A stretch of DNA of 64,000 nt from an uncultured Parabacteroides sp. (GCF_902493135.1 NZ_CABUOD010000001.1:159075-223074); one strand, 5' to 3'. Positions 1-9,327 are shown, counted from the stretch's first letter. Program-made: numbers and translations. Notes: generated by a model not told the origin, from the letters alone.

Positions 1-1
1 C

Positions 2-790
2 CATAAATTGAATGGAGGTCTTAGTGATGCCCGTAATGCGGGATTGGATATAGCTCAAGGAGAATATGTTTTGTTTTTGGATTCTGATGATTGGTGGGAT
101 GATGTATTGGCTCTTGAGAAAATTAATTTGAAAATCAAGGATACTGATGCTGATTTGATTATTATAGGCATGAAAAAGTTTTTTATGCAAAAAAAATGTT
201 TTAGTGATGAGCGCATTCCTAAAAAATGTGATAAAATACAATTAACATTATCACATGTACAAGTTTTACAGGAATATATGCAAAGTAATATTTTTGTAGC
301 TTGTGCATGCGATAAGGTACTCCGTAGAACTATTATTGAGCAAGATCATCAACGTTTTGTAAAGGGGCAATATAGTGAAGATATTGAATGGTGCTGTAAA
401 TTGCTAAAGAAAAAGTTATGTATAGAAGTTTTGGAAGAAGCGTTCTATGTGTATCGCCAGCAGGTTCCAACATCCATAACAGCAAATGTAGGAATAAATA
501 ATATACAAAGTATCGTTGAGATCATTGGTCGATATGCTATTCAGCGTTCTTCGGTTCCTTTGTTTCATTTTTTGGCTAACCAGTATGTGTTATTAATGGC
601 AAATTATATGCGCTTACCTAAAAAAGAGCAACAAATGATGGCGCATAAGGTCAAGTCTTTTTGGTGGCTGTTAGTCTATAATTGGTATCCGTATGTAAAA
701 CTTGTTTCACGGATTAAGTTTTTAGGATTTGCGCTGACTACGAAAGTATTGAGGTTATATTATCTGTATCAATATAATTGGAAAAAATGA
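2..790 (+). CDS. Glycosyltransferase family 2, 5'-truncated by the window edge
   Basis: The reading frame is open from the first bases, and the first visible residues (NGGLSDARNAGL, then FLDSDDWW) are the middle of a GT-A family-2 catalytic domain. These motifs normally lie some 70-95 residues in, so the N-terminus lies upstream of the window and the in-frame TTG at 8 is not the real start. The DSDD motif is the expected metal/nucleotide-sugar binding site. The C-terminal half is basic and aromatic, as in bacterial capsule glycosyltransferases. The stop overlaps the next start as ATGA (787-790), so the two genes are translationally coupled. AT-rich DNA. Donor and acceptor sugars cannot be read from the sequence. 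Confidence 0.85.
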   Translation, partial: HKLNGGLSDARNAGLDIAQGEYVLFLDSDDWWDDVLALEKINLKIKDTDADLIIIGMKKFFMQKKCFSDERIPKKCDKIQLTLSHVQVLQEYMQSNIFVACACDKVLRRTIIEQDHQRFVKGQYSEDIEWCCKLLKKKLCIEVLEEAFYVYRQQVPTSITANVGINNIQSIVEIIGRYAIQRSSVPLFHFLANQYVLLMANYMRLPKKEQQMMAHKVKSFWWLLVYNWYPYVKLVSRIKFLGFALTTKVLRLYYLYQYNWKK

Positions 791-2073
791 AAATACTTAT
801 TATTTCAAAAGAAGCTTGGCGAGACGAGCAAAATGGAGGTAATGTTCTTACTAATATGTTTTCTCATTTTTCTGGTTCAGAGTTTGCTCAGATATATTGC
901 AATGAACAGGAACCCAACAATGCTATTTGCAGAAATTATTATCAGATGAGTGATAGGATGATGGTAAACAATATTCTGCATCGTACGAAAGTGGGACGAA
1001 AGGTAATTTATAATCATGTTCCAATTGCTACGGTGGCTATAAATGAGAGTTATCGTAAAATGGCTAGTTGGATAGGAGGTGATTTGAAACGGATAGTTCG
1101 TGAACTTGTTTGGCAATTAGGTAAGTGGGATGAAAGTGAGATAATATTTTATGCAAAGGAGTTTAATCCGGATGTTATTTTTGCTCCTTGTTATGGAAAT
1201 CATTACATGCAGAAATTAACAATACTGGTTCATGAAAAGTTGAAGGCTCCTGTTATATCCTATATTTCCGATGATTTTTATACGAATAAACAGTTTAAAT
1301 TTTCACCTGTTTTTTGGATGAATCATTTTTTCTTGAGAAGAAGAACTCGCACTACTTTTAAGCATTATTCGCTTGTTTATACAATGACCAATGAGCAGAA
1401 AGAGCAATGTGAGAGAGATTTTGGGGCTAATATGAAGATACTTAGAAAAAATGGACAGTTTGAGTCTCAATATTTAAAAAAAACGGTGAATTCTCCCATT
1501 CGTTTGGTGTATGCTGGTGGTATTTACTTGGATCGTTGGAAAACATTAAAAGTATTGGCCGATGCAATACGTGCTATTAACGTCGATGGAGTTAAGATGG
1601 TATTAGATATCTATACGAATAACCTATTAAATGATAAGATGCAACAAGCCATTAATGATGGTGTCAGCTCCAGGGTTCATAAGGCTGTTTCAATGGTTGA
1701 ATTGATGGAAATCTATCATCATAGTGATGTTGCATTGCATGTAGAAGCTTTTGATGTTACTAATCGTCATATCGTTCGAATGTCTTTCTCAACAAAGATT
1801 ATTGACTGTATGGACAGTGGCTGTGCAGTCATGGCTATCTGTGATGAGAAACAGGCTGGAGGTGCTTATCTTCGGAGAAATGGGTGTGCTATATGCATAA
1901 ATGATTTATCAGAAGTTGCTCATGTATTAAGAAATATATTAGATAATCCACTGTTATTGATTGATTATCAACATAAAGCTTTCGAAGTGGGACGTAAATA
2001 TCACCTTCAGAAAAATATTACAAGGGATTTGATTCAAGATTTTGAGAGTATAGAGAAGATTAAAAAATTGTGA
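787..2073 (+). CDS. GT-B glycosyltransferase, polysaccharide locus
   Basis: A 428-residue protein starting at the ATG at 787, which overlaps the previous stop. A longer frame opens at a TTG at 778, but the ATG fits the ATGA coupling better. The N-terminus (KILIISKEAW, then NGGNVLTNMF) resembles the first Rossmann domain of GT-B enzymes. A second domain begins near residue 240 (RLVYAGGIYLDRW), and the segment around KIIDCMDSGCAV matches the nucleotide-sugar binding region of family 1/4 transferases. There is no signal peptide, so it probably acts at the cytoplasmic face on lipid-linked repeat units. The family is only loosely recognisable and the linkage is unknown. Confidence 0.75.
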   Translation: MKILIISKEAWRDEQNGGNVLTNMFSHFSGSEFAQIYCNEQEPNNAICRNYYQMSDRMMVNNILHRTKVGRKVIYNHVPIATVAINESYRKMASWIGGDLKRIVRELVWQLGKWDESEIIFYAKEFNPDVIFAPCYGNHYMQKLTILVHEKLKAPVISYISDDFYTNKQFKFSPVFWMNHFFLRRRTRTTFKHYSLVYTMTNEQKEQCERDFGANMKILRKNGQFESQYLKKTVNSPIRLVYAGGIYLDRWKTLKVLADAIRAINVDGVKMVLDIYTNNLLNDKMQQAINDGVSSRVHKAVSMVELMEIYHHSDVALHVEAFDVTNRHIVRMSFSTKIIDCMDSGCAVMAICDEKQAGGAYLRRNGCAICINDLSEVAHVLRNILDNPLLLIDYQHKAFEVGRKYHLQKNITRDLIQDFESIEKIKKL

Positions 2074-2074
2074 T

Positions 2075-2938
2075 ATGAATATATGTATCATAGGTAAAAA
2101 CAGCTATATCGGAAATCATATAGATAAATGGTTAAGTGCAAGAGGACATGAGGTCTTTCAATTAGATGTCTTAACAGAAGATTGGTACTCTTTTGACTAT
2201 TCTGAATATGATGTTGTTATACAGGTTGCTGGTATTGTACATCGTCCAGATTGTAATGATGTGGCATTGTATAAACGGGTGAATACAGATATGCCTATAG
2301 AGATAGCAAAACTATTTAAAAGAAGTCATTCTAAACGTAAGACATTCGTTTTTCTCAGTACGATGGCTGTATTTGGTATCTCTAAGCGTTTGTCTAAAAA
2401 TGTGATTACAGCAGATACACTTGTAGATCCAATAGGGCTTTATGGAAAAAGTAAACAGGCGGCTGAAGTCGGTTTGTTGAAATTACAAGATGACTATTTT
2501 GATGTGATTGTTGTTCGTCCTCCCAATGTATATGGTAAAGGTTGTAAGGGAGGGTACATTTTTGGTTTTGTAAAAGTGGTAAAAAAATTACCAGTAATTC
2601 CTGCTGCTTATACACAGGTGAAACAGAGTATGTTGTATATTGATAATTTGTGTGAGTTTATTCGATTAGCTATTGAGCAAAAATGTCATGGCATATTTAT
2701 GCCACAGGATGAGAAAGCTGTTTCTGCATTAGATATTATGAATGCAATAGCTAAAGGACTTGGAAAGAAACTGAGGATAAGTCGATTGTTAGCTTTTGTT
2801 GTTTATTTAGGTCGTTTCTTCCCTCTTATACAGAAAGCGTATGGAGGAGTAGAGTATGATACAAGGCTTTCTAATATAGAGGAAATGAATTATGTGGTGG
2901 TCCCTTTTGAAGAAGCTATGAAAAGAACCATTAATTAA
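2075..2938 (+). CDS. NAD(P)-dependent epimerase/dehydratase (extended SDR)
   Basis: A 287-residue SDR protein. The N-terminus holds a Rossmann dinucleotide loop (IIGKNSYIG, residues 5-13), and Tyr123/Lys127 in the YGKSK segment form the YxxxK catalytic pair; Ser95/Thr96 (FLSTMAVFG) are the likely third element. Such enzymes in polysaccharide loci are 4-epimerases, 4,6-dehydratases or 4-ketoreductases of UDP-sugars. Its place between glycosyltransferases and upstream of a small initiating transferase would suit a 4-ketoreductase or epimerase making the first sugar, but that is inference. It starts one base after the preceding stop, so it is part of the same transcript. Confidence 0.8.
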   Translation: MNICIIGKNSYIGNHIDKWLSARGHEVFQLDVLTEDWYSFDYSEYDVVIQVAGIVHRPDCNDVALYKRVNTDMPIEIAKLFKRSHSKRKTFVFLSTMAVFGISKRLSKNVITADTLVDPIGLYGKSKQAAEVGLLKLQDDYFDVIVVRPPNVYGKGCKGGYIFGFVKVVKKLPVIPAAYTQVKQSMLYIDNLCEFIRLAIEQKCHGIFMPQDEKAVSALDIMNAIAKGLGKKLRISRLLAFVVYLGRFFPLIQKAYGGVEYDTRLSNIEEMNYVVVPFEEAMKRTIN

Positions 2939-2944
2939 AAATTT

Positions 2945-4105
2945 ATGGATAAAAAAGTATGTATTTGTACTACATTGTGGTCCTCTATTAATAATTGGAT
3001 CCTTCCTTTTTTGAACGAGTATAATAAACGAGGAATAGATGTAACCATTGTCTGTAATATGGATAATGAATTTGAACAAGGATTAAAAGAGCATTTTCCT
3101 TTTGTACGCACCTATTGTATTGGTTTTCCTCGTGGCATTAATGCCATAGGTTCATTAAAGAGTATTTGGACTTTATACAAGTTTTTCAAAAAAGAGAAGT
3201 TTGATCTTGTTCAATATTCTACTCCTAATGCCAGTATGTATGGAGCTGTGGCTTCTTGGATGGCAAGAGTTTCTGTACGTTTATATTGCCAGTGGGGGAT
3301 GGTTTATGTCACCATGGATGGAATAAAACGTTTGGTGTTTGAAAATATTGAGCGTATGGTATGTCGATTATCTACTCATGTGCAACCGGACAGTAAAGGA
3401 AATTTGAATTTTTGCCGTGATAATGGGCTGTATGATAAGGATAAGAGCTGTGTTATATGGAATGGAAGTGCTAAGGGACTTAATTTGGAGGCATATGATA
3501 TTTCGAAGAAAGATGTTTATGCACGTGAAATCAAACAGCAGTATGGCATACCTGAAGGGGTCCCTGTGGTGGGGTTTGTTGGACGTTTAGGTAGAGAAAA
3601 AGGTTGCCATGAGTTGTTCAAGGCTTTTCAGAATGTAAAGAAGGAATTCCCCAAAGCTAAACTTTTATTTGTTGGTCCTATAGAGAAGAAAGAAACAATG
3701 GATGCTGAGATGCTGGAGTATTTTGAATCTTGTGATGATATCATTAAGACGGACAGAGTGAGTCATGTAGAGAAATATGCTTCTGCAATGGATGTTTATG
3801 TACTTCCAAGCTATCGGGAAGGTTTTGGAATGGGAGTTGTAGAAGCTTCTGCGATGGGGGTACCTGTAATTGTAACTAGGTATCCGGGGCCTTCAAGTGC
3901 AATGGAAGAGGGTGTTAGTGGTTATTCGGTTCCTGTTAAAGATGTTGATTTGTTGACAGAATATATCTTGAAACTTTTGAGCAATCCAATGGAAGCAAAA
4001 AAAATAGGACTGCAGGGACGGCAGTGGGTAGAAAAACGTTTTGATCAGAAAATATTCATTCAGAAATATATGGAAAATCGTGTGGATCTATTGAATTTGA
4101 AATAG
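2945..4105 (+). CDS. Glycosyltransferase family 4
   Basis: A 386-residue GT-B protein of family 4. The C-terminal domain opens with GFVGRLGREKG and carries the diagnostic EX7E motif, Glu292 to Glu300 (EGFGMGVVE), which contacts the nucleotide-sugar donor in retaining transferases. The N-terminal acceptor domain (residues 1-190) has no transmembrane segment, indicating a cytoplasmic, membrane-associated enzyme. It lies six bases after the SDR gene and ends just before the aldolase gene. Donor specificity cannot be assigned. Confidence 0.9.
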   Translation: MDKKVCICTTLWSSINNWILPFLNEYNKRGIDVTIVCNMDNEFEQGLKEHFPFVRTYCIGFPRGINAIGSLKSIWTLYKFFKKEKFDLVQYSTPNASMYGAVASWMARVSVRLYCQWGMVYVTMDGIKRLVFENIERMVCRLSTHVQPDSKGNLNFCRDNGLYDKDKSCVIWNGSAKGLNLEAYDISKKDVYAREIKQQYGIPEGVPVVGFVGRLGREKGCHELFKAFQNVKKEFPKAKLLFVGPIEKKETMDAEMLEYFESCDDIIKTDRVSHVEKYASAMDVYVLPSYREGFGMGVVEASAMGVPVIVTRYPGPSSAMEEGVSGYSVPVKDVDLLTEYILKLLSNPMEAKKIGLQGRQWVEKRFDQKIFIQKYMENRVDLLNLK

Positions 4106-4114
4106 TTGTTTATT

Positions 4115-4948
4115 ATGCTGAAATTGATGTACATTACGAAATACCCAGAGATTGCACAGATTGCAGAAGAGGCGGGTGTAGATTGGATATTTGTGGATAT
4201 GGAATTTATAGGAAAAGACTGTCGGCAAGGAGGTTTGGATACTGTACAGAACCACCATACCGTAGAAGATGTGGCAATTGTTAAAGCAGCAGTTCGTAAT
4301 GCAAAGGTTCTTGTACGTGTAAATCCTATTCATGAAGTTTATTCTAATTATCTTTCAAGTAAAGAGGAAATAGATGCGGTAATAAAAGTAGGCGCTGATA
4401 TTATTATGTTGCCCTATTTTAAGACAATAGAAGAAGTTGAAGTTTTTATTAAATATGTGGATAATAGGGCTAAAACTTGTTTATTAGTTGAAACACCTGA
4501 GGCTGCCTATTTATTGGAAAAGATTGTCGAGATATCAGGAATTGATATGATTCATATAGGACTCAATGATATGCATTTGGCTATGAGGATGAAGTTTATG
4601 TTTCAGTTGTTGTACGATGGCTCTGTAGACAAATGGGCAAGAGTGATTAAGTCAAAAGGGATTATGTTTGGTTTCGGGGGAGTAGCATCATTGGATGGGG
4701 GAGTAATTCCTGGACGAATGATATTAAAGGAACATTATCGATTAGGTAGCCAGATGGTAATCGTAAGCAGGAGTTTCTGTAATGTTGATAAGATTGGTGA
4801 TTTAGGTGAAATTCGTACTATTTTCAGAAAGGGTATCCAAGATATTAGAATGTTGGAAATAGAATGCCAGCATCAATCTGATGACTATTTTGACAATAAT
4901 CGTATTGTAACGAATAAAATTATAGAAGAATTTGTTAAAGTAATATAA
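4115..4948 (+). CDS. HpcH/HpaI-type aldolase/citrate-lyase family protein
   Basis: About 277 residues, starting at the ATG at 4115; an upstream in-frame TTG at 4106 is less likely. The protein reads as a TIM barrel of the HpcH/HpaI family. The segments GVDWIFVDMEF, VLVRVNP, DIIMLPYFKT, LVETPEAAYLL and IHIGLNDMH follow the family order, with the Arg of VRVNP, Glu of VETPE and Asp of LNDMH at the usual pyruvate/metal-binding positions. Family members cleave or form 4-hydroxy-2-oxo acids using divalent metal. In this locus, with a D-2-hydroxyacid dehydrogenase downstream, it may build an acidic sugar or a hydroxyacid substituent; that role is inferred. Confidence 0.82.
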   Translation: MLKLMYITKYPEIAQIAEEAGVDWIFVDMEFIGKDCRQGGLDTVQNHHTVEDVAIVKAAVRNAKVLVRVNPIHEVYSNYLSSKEEIDAVIKVGADIIMLPYFKTIEEVEVFIKYVDNRAKTCLLVETPEAAYLLEKIVEISGIDMIHIGLNDMHLAMRMKFMFQLLYDGSVDKWARVIKSKGIMFGFGGVASLDGGVIPGRMILKEHYRLGSQMVIVSRSFCNVDKIGDLGEIRTIFRKGIQDIRMLEIECQHQSDDYFDNNRIVTNKIIEEFVKVI

Positions 4949-5259
4949 TATTTAGATGGAGTGGTGTTGAAAGAGAACTTGGATAGTTGTAAAGACTTGC
5001 AAACTATGCATTTTAGAGGGGCTTGGTTGGTAAGCAAAGATTATTTACCTGCTGATTTACTCTGTAATAGGTGGGGCGTGGAGATGTTGGGGGAGGCTGA
5101 ATATTAGTGATGAACATCATTTGGATATGAAGAAGTATTTGAATAAGGAACTTTGTGATATGAGTATACGTGTGGTAAATATGAAGGAGACGGTAACAAG
5201 GGCGCGACTTTTGAATATCATCTTCACTCTGAATATGAAACTTCCTTTCTAACATTATT
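4949..5259 (+). other. Gene-poor stretch with two short out-of-phase frames, possible decayed gene
   Basis: About 310 bases separate the aldolase and dehydrogenase genes, although the neighbours are packed tightly. Two adjacent open stretches lie in different phases: one from 4964 to 5107 (47 codons, containing HFRGAWLVSKDYLPADLL) and one from about 5109 to 5237 (containing KKYLNKELCDMSIRVVNMK). They could be one ancestral gene broken by a frameshift, but I recognise no family in either. No promoter or terminator is apparent. Confidence 0.3.
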
Positions 5260-6174
5260 ATGAACTTATTGCTTACAGGATGTTTTAAATACACTAAGGA
5301 TCAGATGGAAACATTACGATCCTTAGGATTCTCTATTTATTTCATGCAGCAGGAAAAAGAAAAATTGCTTTTACCTGCATCTGAAATTGATGCTATAGTT
5401 TGTAATGGACTCTTTTTGAGTCATGATATAGACTTGTTTACTCGGGTGAAGTTTATTCAGCTGACAAGTGCAGGTTTTGATCGCGTTCCTCTAGATAAAA
5501 TAAAGAATCGCAGTATTGAACTTTATAATGCTCGAGGGGTGTATAGCACGCCTATGGCGGAATGGGCATTGTTTAGAGTTTTAGAACAATATAAGCAGGG
5601 GTGGTTTTTTAAACAAGAACAGGCTGCACATAGGTGGACTAAACATAGGGGATTGCGTGAAATTTCAGGAATTAGAGTGGCAGTTATTGGTGCTGGTAAT
5701 GTGGGGCAAGAAGTAGCTAAACGTTTCAGTGCGATGGACGCTTATACAGTAGGATTTGATATTCATACGAATGCTACTCCTTATTTTAATCAAATGAAAT
5801 TGCTCAGTACATTTGTACAGCATGTGAATAGTTTTGATGTTATTGTTGTCACGGCTCCATTACTACCTTCTACGAAAGGGTTGATTTCTCGAGATGTTTT
5901 GATATCGATGAAAGAGGGGGCAATTTTGATTAACATTGCTCGTGGTGGATTAATTGATGAGCAGGCAATGTGTGATGTATTAGCTCAGCGAAAAGATTTG
6001 TTTGTTGCTTTGGATGTATTTGAAGAAGAACCTTTGTCTGAAAAATCTTCATTGTGGGAGTTTGATAATGTGGCTATTTCTCCTCATAATTCTTTTGTAA
6101 GTAATAAAAATAATATTCGTATGTTTCAAGTGATGTATGATCATTTAAAAGAATTTATGTTAAAGCAAAAGTAG
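5260..6174 (+). CDS. D-isomer-specific 2-hydroxyacid dehydrogenase
   Basis: A 304-residue NAD(P)-dependent dehydrogenase. The nucleotide-binding domain is inserted centrally with AVIGAGNVGQEV (GxGxxG). The catalytic set is visible: Arg in NIARGGLIDE, Glu in VFEEEPL and His in ISPHNS. Family members reversibly reduce 2-oxo acids to D-2-hydroxy acids. Because it follows an HpcH-type aldolase inside a polysaccharide locus, it may reduce the aldolase product or make a hydroxyacid donor for decoration; this pairing is inference. AT-rich like its neighbours. A second, unrelated-context member of this family lies at 27229-28227. Confidence 0.88.
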   Translation: MNLLLTGCFKYTKDQMETLRSLGFSIYFMQQEKEKLLLPASEIDAIVCNGLFLSHDIDLFTRVKFIQLTSAGFDRVPLDKIKNRSIELYNARGVYSTPMAEWALFRVLEQYKQGWFFKQEQAAHRWTKHRGLREISGIRVAVIGAGNVGQEVAKRFSAMDAYTVGFDIHTNATPYFNQMKLLSTFVQHVNSFDVIVVTAPLLPSTKGLISRDVLISMKEGAILINIARGGLIDEQAMCDVLAQRKDLFVALDVFEEEPLSEKSSLWEFDNVAISPHNSFVSNKNNIRMFQVMYDHLKEFMLKQK

Positions 6175-6196
6175 AAAATTACAAAACTGAAAAATA

Positions 6197-6802
6197 ATGT
6201 ACAAGTATTTTAAGAGATTCTTTGATTTTATGATTGCATTGGTAGCATTGATTATTTTATTCATACCACTGATTATTGTTGCTATCATTATTAAGTTAGA
6301 CTCTAAAGGACCAGTAATTTTCAAGCAGGAACGTTTGGGTAAAGATGGTATCCCGTTTAAAATTTGGAAATTCCGTTCGATGTGTGTTGGGGCAGAAAAG
6401 CGAGGAACAGGAGTTTATTCTTATAAAGGAGATAATCGTGTAACCCGTGTGGGGAAAATTATTCGTGCTACTTCGATTGATGAGCTTCCTCAATTAATTA
6501 ATATTCTTAGGGGGGATATGGCATTGATAGGGCCTCGTCCTGCATTAACTTATCATCCTTGGTCATATGATCAGTATGATGAACATCAAAAGCATATGTT
6601 TGATGTGCTTCCAGGTGTGACCGGATGGGCACAAGTGAATGGACGAAAGGAGGTACCTTGGCCAGAGCGCATCGAATTAAATGTGTGGTATGCTCAGCAT
6701 ATGAATTTTAGTCTTGATCTTAAGATATTCTTCATGACTATTTTTAAGGTGGTGACCAATGCTAATAACGAGAATGTGAGCGAGACTAGTGTCAAGAAGT
6801 GA
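6197..6802 (+). CDS. Initiating phosphoglycosyltransferase (small monotopic PglC/WcaJ-type)
   Basis: A 201-residue bacterial sugar transferase. It has one hydrophobic N-terminal segment (about residues 11-33) that would form a re-entrant membrane helix, followed by KQERLGKDG, KFRSM, the catalytic Asp-Glu pair in SIDELPQL, then RGDMALIGPRPAL and LPGVTGWAQVNGR. These are the hallmarks of the enzymes that transfer a phospho-sugar to undecaprenyl phosphate, the first committed step of repeat-unit assembly. The length matches the minimal, PglC-like core without the extra N-terminal helices of WbaP. It is the last AT-rich gene before the compositional switch. Confidence 0.92.
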   Translation: MYKYFKRFFDFMIALVALIILFIPLIIVAIIIKLDSKGPVIFKQERLGKDGIPFKIWKFRSMCVGAEKRGTGVYSYKGDNRVTRVGKIIRATSIDELPQLINILRGDMALIGPRPALTYHPWSYDQYDEHQKHMFDVLPGVTGWAQVNGRKEVPWPERIELNVWYAQHMNFSLDLKIFFMTIFKVVTNANNENVSETSVKK

Positions 6803-7041
6803 TAACTTAATAGATTCTTTGACAGGTTGCCGAATTCGTGTTGAGGAATCATTTCATTGTAGACGTGTAAGTCAACTTGGATATTCACTGATAAAGTCGA
6901 TTATTCTCGAAATAATATTTTTCTTAGATATTCTTCAAGATGAGATAAATTCATCTGTTAAAAACTTTAAGTAATAAATGGGACTACCTGTCTGAAACAT
7001 ATTTTCGGTAGATTATTAACTATATATAATACATATACATT
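6803..7041 (+). other. AT-rich spacer at a composition boundary
   Basis: The 239 bases between the initiating transferase and capE have no recognisable gene. A weak frame (6789-6974) overlaps the end of the transferase gene and matches nothing I know. The spacer separates strongly AT-rich genes on the left from GC-richer genes on the right, so it is a likely recombination junction of the variable polysaccharide segment. Confidence 0.45.
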
Positions 7042-8115
7042 ATGTCAGTATTCAAAGACAAAACCCTCCTGATCACCGGAGGCACCGGTTCTTTCGGTAA
7101 CGCTGTGCTTCGGCGTTTTTTGGATTCCGATATTAAGGAGATCCGTATCTTTAGCCGTGATGAGAAAAAACAGGATGATATGCGTCATCAGTTGCAAAAT
7201 CCCAAAGTGAAGTTCTATATAGGGAATGTGCGTAATAAGACATCTGTGGATGTGGCGATGCGGGGTGTGGACTATGTTTTTAGTGCAGCAGCCTTGAAAC
7301 AGGTTCCCAGTTGCGAGTTCTTTCCGATGGAAGCGACCCGTACGAATGTGGAAGGGACGGAGAATGTGCTGCTTTCCGCGATCGAGCATGGCGTGAAGAA
7401 TGTGGTGGTCCTTTCTACGGATAAAGCTGCTTATCCGATCAATGCGATGGGGATCTCCAAGGCGTTGATGGAAAAGGTGGCGATCGCCAAAGGACGTGAG
7501 CTGGGCGAAGGGGCGCAGACGATGATCTGCTGCACGCGCTACGGCAATGTGATGGCGAGCCGGGGTTCTGTGATCCCTCTCTGGGTGGAACAGATGGAAC
7601 AGGGTAAACCGATCACGATTACCGACCCGGAGATGACGCGTTTCATGATGACGCTGGATGATGCGGTCGACCTGGTGGTCTATGCGTTTACGCATGGGCA
7701 TAACGGTGACCTGTTCGTGCAGAAAGCACCGGCAGCCACTCTGTCTGTCTTGGCACAGGCGTTGAAAGAGACATACGCGCAGATCGATCCGAAGTATCTG
7801 GATACGGAGGTGAAGGTGATCGGCACGCGTCATGGAGAGAAATTGTTTGAAACCCTTGTGACACGTGAGGAGATGGCGAAAGCGATCGATATGGGCGACT
7901 ATTACCGCATCCCTTGCGATACGCGCGACCTGAACTACGACAAGTACTTTACCGAAGGAAGCGAATGCCTGTCCAAGATCGAGGACTATCATAGCCATAA
8001 CACGACTCGTCTGGATGTCGAAGGAATGAAAAAACTATTACTCCGCCTACGTTTTATTCAGGAAGATCTCGGATTGATCGAACGGGCAAAACCGAGAGAA
8101 ATCAGAAGCGAATAA
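7042..8115 (+). CDS. capE: UDP-GlcNAc 4,6-dehydratase/5-epimerase, CapE (WbjB/FnlA) type
   Basis: A 357-residue extended SDR. TGGTGSFGNAV near the N-terminus is the TGxxGxxG cofactor loop. The catalytic segment STDKAAYPINAMGISK has Met in place of the usual Tyr of YxxxK with Lys retained, as is characteristic of inverting UDP-GlcNAc 4,6-dehydratases (FlaA1, PseB, CapE). CapE converts UDP-GlcNAc to a 4-keto-6-deoxy-L-sugar, the first step toward UDP-N-acetyl-L-fucosamine. The two genes that follow are capF and capG, which makes this assignment firm over PseB. This is the first gene of the GC-richer part of the locus. Confidence 0.92.
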   Translation: MSVFKDKTLLITGGTGSFGNAVLRRFLDSDIKEIRIFSRDEKKQDDMRHQLQNPKVKFYIGNVRNKTSVDVAMRGVDYVFSAAALKQVPSCEFFPMEATRTNVEGTENVLLSAIEHGVKNVVVLSTDKAAYPINAMGISKALMEKVAIAKGRELGEGAQTMICCTRYGNVMASRGSVIPLWVEQMEQGKPITITDPEMTRFMMTLDDAVDLVVYAFTHGHNGDLFVQKAPAATLSVLAQALKETYAQIDPKYLDTEVKVIGTRHGEKLFETLVTREEMAKAIDMGDYYRIPCDTRDLNYDKYFTEGSECLSKIEDYHSHNTTRLDVEGMKKLLLRLRFIQEDLGLIERAKPREIRSE

Positions 8116-8166
8116 AAATCGACTTCGTACCAAACCTCAAAACTTCAAATTTCAAATTTAAAAGAA

Positions 8167-9315
8167 ATGAACATATTAGTAACCGGTGCAAAAGGCTTCA
8201 TCGGTCGAAATCTTGTATCCCAACTTCATAATATCCAGTCGGGAAAGGCACGCAATTATCCTGTTTCTGGGACTGGATTGAAGGTCTTCGAATATGATGT
8301 GGACAGTGACCCGGCGGAATTGGATGTCTATTGTAAGGATGCCGATTTTGTCTTTAACCTGGCCGGGGTGAACCGCCCGAAAGACCAGTCGGAGTTCATG
8401 AAGGGGAATTTCGGTTTCGCTTCCCTTTTGTTGGATACGTTGAAGAAACACGGCAATACCTGTCCGGTGATGATCTCGTCGTCTACGCAGGCGGCGCTGG
8501 ATAATCCGTATGGCGAGTCGAAGCGGGCGGGAGAGAACCTTCTGTTCGAGTATGCCGAAGAGACGGGGGCGAAAGTCCTGGTCTATCGTTTTCCGAATGT
8601 GTTCGGGAAATGGTGTCGCCCGAACTATAACAGTGCGGTGGCGACATTCTGCAACAATATCGCGAACGGTCTGCCTATCCAAGTGAATGATCCTAAGGTG
8701 GTGATGAACCTGGTCTATGTGGACGATGTGGTGGATGAGTTGATCGCCGCCTTGTCGGGTGAAGAACACCGCGAGGGGAACCATTGTGCCGTTCCTGTGG
8801 TCCATACGATAACGCTGGGCGGGATTGTCGATCTGCTTTATTCTTTCAAGGAGATGCCGGGTAACCTGACGGTTCCCGATTTGGGCGATCCTTTCACGAA
8901 GAAGCTCTATTCGACCTATCTGTCTTATCTTCCGAAAGAGAAGTTCTGCTATCCGGTACAGATGAAGACGGACGACCGGGGGAGCTTTACGGAGATCATC
9001 CGCACGCCGGACAGGGGCCAGTTCTCGGTGAACATCTCCAAGCCGGGCGTCACCAAGGGGCAGCATTGGCATCACACCAAGAATGAGAAGTTTGTGGTGG
9101 TGAGCGGTCATGGTCTAATCCGGCTGCGTAAGATCGGGACGGACGAGGTGGTCGACTTCGAGGTCAGCGGCGAGAAGATCGAAGTGGTGGAGATGATCCC
9201 CGGATACACCCACAACATCATCAATCTTTCGGATACGGAAGAACTGGTGACCTTCATGTGGGCCAACGAACCGTTCGATCCGAACCGTCCGGATACTTAT
9301 TTTGAAGAAGTGTAA
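8167..9315 (+). CDS. capF: Bifunctional SDR reductase/cupin epimerase, CapF (WbjC/FnlB) type
   Basis: A 382-residue two-domain protein. Residues 1 to about 250 form an SDR with VTGAKGFIGRNL and a YGESKRAGE catalytic segment. The C-terminal third is a cupin (GVTKGQHWHHTKNEKF, with metal-binding His residues, then VVSGHGLIRLR). In CapF the cupin epimerises C3 of the CapE product and the SDR domain reduces the 4-keto group with NADPH, giving UDP-N-acetyl-L-pneumosamine/talosamine-type product. Both domains are present and complete. It lies between capE and capG. Confidence 0.93.
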   Translation: MNILVTGAKGFIGRNLVSQLHNIQSGKARNYPVSGTGLKVFEYDVDSDPAELDVYCKDADFVFNLAGVNRPKDQSEFMKGNFGFASLLLDTLKKHGNTCPVMISSSTQAALDNPYGESKRAGENLLFEYAEETGAKVLVYRFPNVFGKWCRPNYNSAVATFCNNIANGLPIQVNDPKVVMNLVYVDDVVDELIAALSGEEHREGNHCAVPVVHTITLGGIVDLLYSFKEMPGNLTVPDLGDPFTKKLYSTYLSYLPKEKFCYPVQMKTDDRGSFTEIIRTPDRGQFSVNISKPGVTKGQHWHHTKNEKFVVVSGHGLIRLRKIGTDEVVDFEVSGEKIEVVEMIPGYTHNIINLSDTEELVTFMWANEPFDPNRPDTYFEEV

Positions 9316-9327
9316 AAACAGGAAATC

